A DNA stretch of 64,000 nt from Megalonaias nervosa. Taxonomy: Eukaryota; Mollusca; Bivalvia; Unionida; Unionidae. The translations under genes were made by a program, and so were the position numbers. Under the pieces are notes generated by a model, which saw nothing but the letters and a program-made list of their open reading frames with translations, did not search any database and was not told the DNA's origin. Every line of letters starts with the position of its first letter. Positions within the stretch are counted from its first letter, which is position 1. Shown here piece by piece: positions 57,826 through 64,000 of this stretch. The stretch is taken from the NCBI GenBank assembly GCA_016617855.1, contig JAECUM010027153.1, positions 1 through 64,000 on the forward strand, read 5' to 3'.

Positions 57826-59639
57826 AGCAACGCAAGTAGTCTGTTTCATAGCATTTGATAAAATATTTCTTTCAGTTTATATTTTGCTATGTCTGACCTT
57901 TCTGCTCTTGTCCCGTACATTTTTGGGTAGTTTCCTCGGTCTTCTTGCGATACGGATAAAGCAACTTTGCTCTCATAGACTTTTTCTGATTAGCAGGGTA
58001 TTCTTTCCATTCAAACTATGCTTACCTTTTGATCATCTTTTATGTTGCACTGCCATTTTACAATGTATTTTCTCTGATTCATTGCATGTTCATGGAATGG
58101 ACTACATATAAAATAAAGATCCAACCATTAATCAAGTAAGTCTGTATTGGTCCGTTTGTGCTCTATTGTGTGGTCAGTTTTTTGTTTTAAACGTTTAGGT
58201 CTCCCAGGTGATTTGCATTGTAACTCTTAATTGTCACTATCTCAATCGACAAATTCACATATCTCACACGTGTCCAGCTGGTGTGAGAACATTGGATCAC
58301 TATGGAAAACAAATCACATTTTTTATGCACACTGAGCAAAACGTTTTGAGATGTCTCGTTTGCTATCAATATATGGACCAGAGCTGGGTACCATGAATAA
58401 TCTTGTACATCGGTATACTGCGGTATTTCTGAACGTACCGCTACGTAACACGGTATATTTCAATTATATTAAGGACCAACAATTCAGTGTTCTGGAGCAG
58501 GGGGCTAACACATTTTTGTTTCATTTCGTCTGTCAACAGTTGGAAAAATATATTGCTCTGATTAATAGCAAAATAACATTATATTATTTCCATGATATTA
58601 TTTGGAAACCATTAATTATCCTGCGAGAGAAAATTTTAAAAAATATTTCATCTCAAAAGAAAATCACAACCCTCTCCCCTCAAATTAAATGGCTTTTACC
58701 TTATAGTAGATGAAATTTCCATGTGTATGTTAATTGCAATACAAGTGATATCTAAACGCAGTAACTAAAGTGGAATGGTTAAGCTTACACTATAGCAGTT
58801 ACTGTGAATGACACCATGCTGACATTAGAGAGACTATTGATGAAAATAAAGGATGTGTTGAGACTATTGATATAATAGGTGGGAACACTTTAAGCCGACT
58901 GCCAACATCCGGGCAAGATATTAATCATAAAACACAATTACTCAACAAACGAAAAAGTATTTAGTGAACTTGAGAAATTACATAAGGTTCAGACATAAAA
59001 AAAGTGCGCTCCTGAACATGGTAGAATCGTGAAGGAACACAGATACATTAGACAGTCACGTACGCTAGCAAATAACTAAAACATGACATGTATTTGTGTT
59101 GTTCATTTTTATTTTAACCCGAAATTTTCCAGATGTTGGATTTGGCCCCAATATGTTTCTCAATAGTCCATTTGGCCGTGGTGACGATATACGTAATACG
59201 TGTCAAAGAAGTGATTCAAGGATCATGAAGATAACTGTATTTGCATTATTTACCATTAATTTGTTACAGATACAATTGTTTCGTAACTAAAAAATAATTT
59301 TTAAAAATAGTTTGTCATAATGCTGAAAATATGCTGTTAATATCACGAAAGTCGTAACAAGATTCCTCGGTAATTTCCGACGGAAACTACCGACGTACCG
59401 GTACAGTGAAAAAGTACCGTAGTATGTACTACGAGAAAACGAAACAGTAATACCGCTCACCTCTAATACCGTCAAAGATAGTCCACATCTGGCTTTGTAA
59501 GCTATCTATGTTCTCTTCAGGTTCTTCTTTCCTGGAGTTTTGCTTTACTTCAGGAACCTTTTATAAGTGATTGAAGCAGATAGGTTTGTAATATCCCCTC
59601 CCCCTACCCATTATTTCCGCAGTTGTTTTGTTGTTGTTG
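57826..59639. other. Unassigned stretch
   Basis: Short frames only (for example 58351-58713, 120 codons, no domain). No gene supported. Confidence 0.4.
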
Positions 59640-62000
59640 TTTGTCTCATTCATCACCTCTGGTTTTTAATCTCCAGCAAAGAGTCGGCGGTGCGTGATGC
59701 AGGAGTACTTAACATCAGTGTACCAAAAATATGAATTTTAGTATTTTAGTCAGATTCACAGGATAGTACTTGGTTTCGTCCATGATAACATACATGATGA
59801 CTAATTCTGCACATACATAATTAATTGGCTTCTGTTGCTTTTAATTGGTGTTTGGCCTGGAAATTCTTCTAATTCTGCGGAGGCACTTGGTTTGGAATGC
59901 TTCCAACCATTTTTAAATAAGTGTTTATTTTCCACCACTCAGAACCATACAAATGCACGTTGAGGAAGTATTAACTTGATCGCTATGCTTAGATTTGTTG
60001 ACGCGTATTCACGTCCCTCCAACAGTCGCCATCTGTTGACATCTTGATGCCTAAATAGACGAATTCTACCACTTCTTGTGGTGGTTTGTGTTGTTCACTG
60101 TAGCAGGCTGGATGACCCTGGAGCTGATCTTCATGAATTTTATCTTACTGTGTGTCGACAGTGAAATCGATTTTGCTTGCTTTTTTGCCACAGAGTCGTT
60201 CTTCTGTTAAGTGTTCTGGTGACGCTTGGAAAGAAGGCTAATATCATATGCGTAATCCGTGTCTTCTAGCATCATTATCCATTGTATGCCACGTTGTCCA
60301 TTACTTGTCTGTTTTATCAGCCAGTCCATTGCAAGGACAAAGAGGAATGGCGACAGAATGCAACTTTGTTTCACTCCGGTCTCCACCTTGAAATTTTCTG
60401 TTATACAGCTTTCGTATAAACCTTTGCATTTGGAAATCTTCATATAGTGCCCAGACATTTTTATTATTTTCTGAGGTACAGTATTATGATCCTTCTCCAA
60501 TTGTTGCAGTTCCCAAGATCACTTTCTTTGGGAGCTTTACTATTGTGCCTATATTCTATTCATTTTGCTACATGTTCGCAGTTCCAAATCTTCTGGAGAA
60601 TCTGGCACAAGATTTTTGGGGTTTCCTATTTAGTATTTCTGCATAACGCCATCTTCCCCATGTGCATTACCATTTTCAAAATCTTCTATCAGGCCTTCTT
60701 CTGTGATGTCACAAAGGCAGATATCAAGGTCTTCTTCAGCTTTGGGGAAATCTACAATTGTAGTTGGGTCGATTCCGTTGAATATGATTTAAAGTGTTGC
60801 TTCCAAAGTTCCAGTTTCCATTTTTGCATCTGCGATAGTCGTGCCTTCAGTATATTTTACTTGGAGTTCCTGATATTTCCCAAAGTTGCTTTTGAATGTC
60901 CTTGTGATGTGGCAGTATATTTTCGTGTCTTTGAGAAGAACTGCAAGGATTCCGCATAATTTATCTTGCTTCTTCTCGCTGATATTTTCACTTCTTTATG
61001 CTTATCTGTGTATTCTTTTGTTATCCTTTCTTCCAGCCTGGGAGACTTTCTGTATGTTTTTGATAGACATACTGAAATCCGGCTTCATCGTCCGGTCTCG
61101 GAGTTTCAAGACATTGTTTGTGAAGGTCTCCAGTCCAGGTTTTCCTCCGTTTAGATGCTACCTTTGCCACGAAGATGTTGTGGTCACTGCCAACATCAGC
61201 GTGTCTCATCACCCTCACATCCAGCAGTGATCTTCTCCATTTGCCAATGATGATGATGTAGTCAGTCTGGCTCTATGTTCTCCCATCTGGTGATATCCAG
61301 GTCAGCTTATGAATGTCTTTGTGTGCAAAGCGTTTATTGGCGATGGCCAAGTTGTTCTGCTCACAAAATTCACTGAACCTCTCTCCTTTGTCATTCATAT
61401 TGCCCATTCCATGCTCTTTGATGGTCCTCTCCCTATTCTCATTTTTGTCACCTACCTCGGAGTTGAAGTCTGCTGTAGGTAGAACGACGTCATACCTGAC
61501 TATCATTAAAAAAACTGCCTTTAACCTCTTCGTCAGCATCTTCTGTTGGGACATATCCGCCCACCATGGAGAGCTTGATGATCTTGAAATTTAGTATTAC
61601 ATACAGCAATCTCTCATTTATTGGTTTCCTATAACAAAGACTGATAGCTTTCTCTTCTTTTTTGTATTAAGTGTCACTCTACGTTTGTGATTGTCTCTTC
61701 TTGTGCAGATAAGTATGTCTCCATAAGCCAAAATTTCAGCTCCAGTCCATCTGACCTGTCATTTCCAGAAGCACAAGTTGTTGTTGTCTGTTGCCCTGAC
61801 TGTCTGCGCAATATTTCCAGTTTGGTAAAGTGTGCATGTATTCCAGCAACAAACTCTGATGCTGGAATTTAGTGTCAGAAGATCTGCTGTCAGAGCAGAG
61901 ACGTCTTTTCGACTTTGGGCCCCCATTCGTCAAGGATCCAATTGCCTGACGAACTTCGCTCCTATTACCGGTTTCAGTTTCATTTTCCCTCATTGTCGTT
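59640..62000 (-). mobile_element. LINE relic with apurinic-endonuclease and reverse transcriptase parts
   Basis: Read on the minus strand from 62000 downwards: TLYQTGNIAQ and QVRWTGAEI (about 61840-61730, start of the exonuclease-endonuclease-phosphatase domain), ADFNSEVGD, GERFSEFCEQNNLAIANKRF and KLTWISPDG (61554-61273), HADVGSDHN (about 61200), then RT text with VKQSCILSPFLFVLAMDWL (60400-60330) and a YAYDI box in place of the catalytic A-D-D. A 3' part with VVEFVYLGIKMSTDG lies near 60070. Many stops and frameshifts make it dead. The endonuclease text resembles proteins often annotated 'craniofacial development protein 2-like', i.e. RTE-like LINEs; the clade is inference. Confidence 0.8.
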
Positions 62001-62984
62001 TCTGTATTTGGATGAAGTTTTTAAGAGATTTGGTTGCTATCCCAATACCCAGCCCTCCTCCTTTATCCGGACATGAAACTGGCAGGGAACAGTTGCTGAC
62101 TTTTCTAATAAAATAGCATCTTCGTAACTCTAACTCAATGTTTTCTTTTAGTTAGTTTTCCATTCTGCAAAGAAAGTATCTTGGTGCCGCTATCTTTCTG
62201 TCTACATAGAAGTTTTGAATCTATGTATTTTCTGCAGAGTTGGAGGCTAGAATATCTAGAATATCTTCGGAGCTTGGACCTCTTTTGCTATGCTTTTCAT
62301 CTTAATACATATAATACAAATCTGCCACAACTACTAATTTTACTTACCAATTATGTGTGTAGCGGACTAGCCATTACCGTAACCATCGCTATTTATACGT
62401 TAACTACTATTGTTTATACTTCATCAACTTCTTCATCTATTATATTATTGTTATTAGTAGCATCTTTAAAAGATATTGATGAAATCCTACTCTAAATTAC
62501 AATTTAACTTTGAATTTGAGAATATTGGCAACTGTCGTCAATTTGATTTTTGATAAACGATACAATGATCTCTGAAAACATTACTGTCTCTAAGCACTTC
62601 TATGAGATTCTAGATTTGCTGACTTCGCCATGATGAAGAATATCCTTTGGAGCTTGGATCTCTGATCAGTTTTATATTATCCAGAAACAGATCCATTTAG
62701 GTAGACGTTCTTATATACATATGTCGAAATATTGATACTGGATTTCATTGACAATTCCTACTATATATGCCAAATTTTTCTAGATCACGTTCTTAATATG
62801 TCTTCTTCTGCTCCAAGATTAAAAATAAATTCCTTCTATATTCTACTCTGATTGATAAATGCATATCATCTACACGCTTTTGCCGAAAGAGCAAAAGTTA
62901 ACATACGATTAACTTCAGTGCGAAGTACATCTTACCCCAGACCTGAGTACTGTAAAAACTGAATCCAACCTTGCAGTAATTGGA
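62001..62984. other. Unassigned stretch
   Basis: AT-rich, low-complexity Ser/Thr/Leu frame at 62181-62495; nothing supported. Confidence 0.35.
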
Positions 62985-63500
62985 ATGTGTGAAATGTTTC
63001 TTGACTGTAATGTACCTGATTGTGTGAAACTTTTCTTGACTGTAATGTACCTGTCTGTGTGAAACGTTTCTTGGCTGTAATGTACCTGTGTGAAACTTTT
63101 CTTGACTGTAATGTGCCTGTCTGGGTGAAAGGTTTCTTGACTGTAATGTACCTGATTGTGTGAAGGTTTCTGGACTGCAATGTATCTGACTGTGTAAAAT
63201 GTTTCTTGCAGTAATTGGACTGTAATTAACCTGACTGTATTAAACATTTCTTGAATGTAATTTACGTGACTGTGAGAAACCTTTATTAACTATTATGTAT
63301 CTGCCTGTGTGAAACGTTTCTTGACTATAAAGCATCTGATTGTATGAAACGTTTCTTGACTGCCATGTTATTGTGTCAAAAATTTCTTGCTGCAATTGGA
63401 CTGTGTGAAACGTTTCTTGACTGTAATATACCTGACTGTGTGAAACTTTTTTGCAGTACTTAGACTGTGTGAAACGTTTCTTGACTGTAATGTACCCAAC
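62985..63500. repeat. Minisatellite, unit about 33 bp, about 14 copies
   Basis: Unit contains GTGTGAAACGTTTCTTGACT, then GTAATGTACCTGACT. Several copies have TTGCAGTAATTGGACT instead. The minus-strand frames across it are artefacts. Confidence 0.93.
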
Positions 63501-63589
63501 TATTATTTCTATTTAAAGCTTCTCATGATAAAGACAAGACAAACAATCTTAGATTATCGACCCATATTTGGTTCTAATTGTAGTTTCAA

Positions 63590-63940
63590 CAATTATCTTA
63601 ATACATACCATCAAGCATCTTTTCAGATATCTTAGCTATCTTAATATGTACTAATCGCTTCATGGTTCTCAATCAGCTTTCTGACAAAAGTATTTATGTC
63701 AAACTACATGTGCGAAACTATGCACCACTTGCTATTTGCAATTGAATCCAGAAAATATACTGGAGCAATCTTTCTTGATCTACCAGTCAATAGTTTATTC
63801 AAATTCTTGGTTCACTTCATATCTAGTTAACTGATTACAGGCTGTTTGTACAGAAGAATGCTTCTGATTCGATTCATATTCTAAGTGATGTTCCCCAAGG
63901 CTCTGTATTGGGACATCTCCCTTCTCCATGGGTTACTTTG
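63590..63940 (+). mobile_element. Reverse transcriptase relic (CR1/Jockey-like)
   Basis: In plus frames the text contains LLFAIESRKYTGAIFLDL (about 63728-63781) and SDVPQGSVLG (about 63883-63912). These fit the RT motifs hydrophobic-F-L-D-L-x-K-A-F-D and V-P-Q-G-S-V-L-G-P. Stops and a deletion between them show decay. Confidence 0.65.
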
Positions 63941-64000
63941 TTTCCAGGGCATTATAACACGCATCTCATCCCTCAGTTCCACTGAACATAAGCTTCAAAT

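Overview
The window looks like nuclear DNA of an invertebrate, most likely a mollusc and perhaps a bivalve. It is AT-rich, full of di- and trinucleotide microsatellites and tandem minisatellites, and carries tRNA-headed SINEs (one with a V/Meta-type core known from molluscan SINEs), LINE relics, a Penelope-like element and one large Polinton/Maverick. There are no bacterial operons, no rRNA and no CRISPR. The species assignment is inference.

The main object is a 17.8 kb Polinton/Maverick (virus-like DNA transposon) at 4293-22085. It is bounded by ~534-bp terminal inverted repeats (TIRs) and by TTTGT directly outside both ends. Its gene set is: a TIR-borne ORF at each end; on the minus strand a small membrane/helical protein and a spike with phage-tail-fibre-like repeats; on the plus strand an FtsK/HerA-type packaging ATPase, a coiled-coil protein, penton (minor capsid), a small basic pVI-like protein, a double-jelly-roll-type major capsid protein, a second pVI-like and a pX-like protein, an adenain-type protease, a CxxC zinc protein, a phospholipase A2-like domain read into an RVE integrase with chromodomain, two unknown proteins, a NUMOD/HNH-like gene (minus), a protein-primed family B DNA polymerase and a further gene behind it. 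Together these would replicate (POLB), integrate (INT), package (ATPase), mature (PRO) and build (MCP, penton, spike) a virion. Most of the genes are broken by frameshifts or nonsense codons, mostly at A/T homopolymers, although the two TIRs differ by only about 1-1.5%. The left TIR also contains a 250-bp SINE with a perfect 12-bp target duplication; the right TIR preserves the empty site.

Outside the Polinton, 1-500 and 59.6-62.0 kb are minus-strand LINE relics, 63.6-63.9 kb is a plus-strand reverse-transcriptase relic, and 36.3-37.1 kb is a Penelope-like element with an inverted 5' part. The best candidate for host coding sequence is 30.8-32.4 kb, including a 262-codon Ser/Pro/Arg-rich ORF. 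Nine minisatellite arrays, many microsatellites, three long hairpins and several SINEs fill much of the rest. Large stretches (about 0.5-2.9, 24.2-28.2, 32.5-35.0, 44.3-48.4, 50.0-54.7 and 57.8-59.6 kb) hold nothing I can assign.
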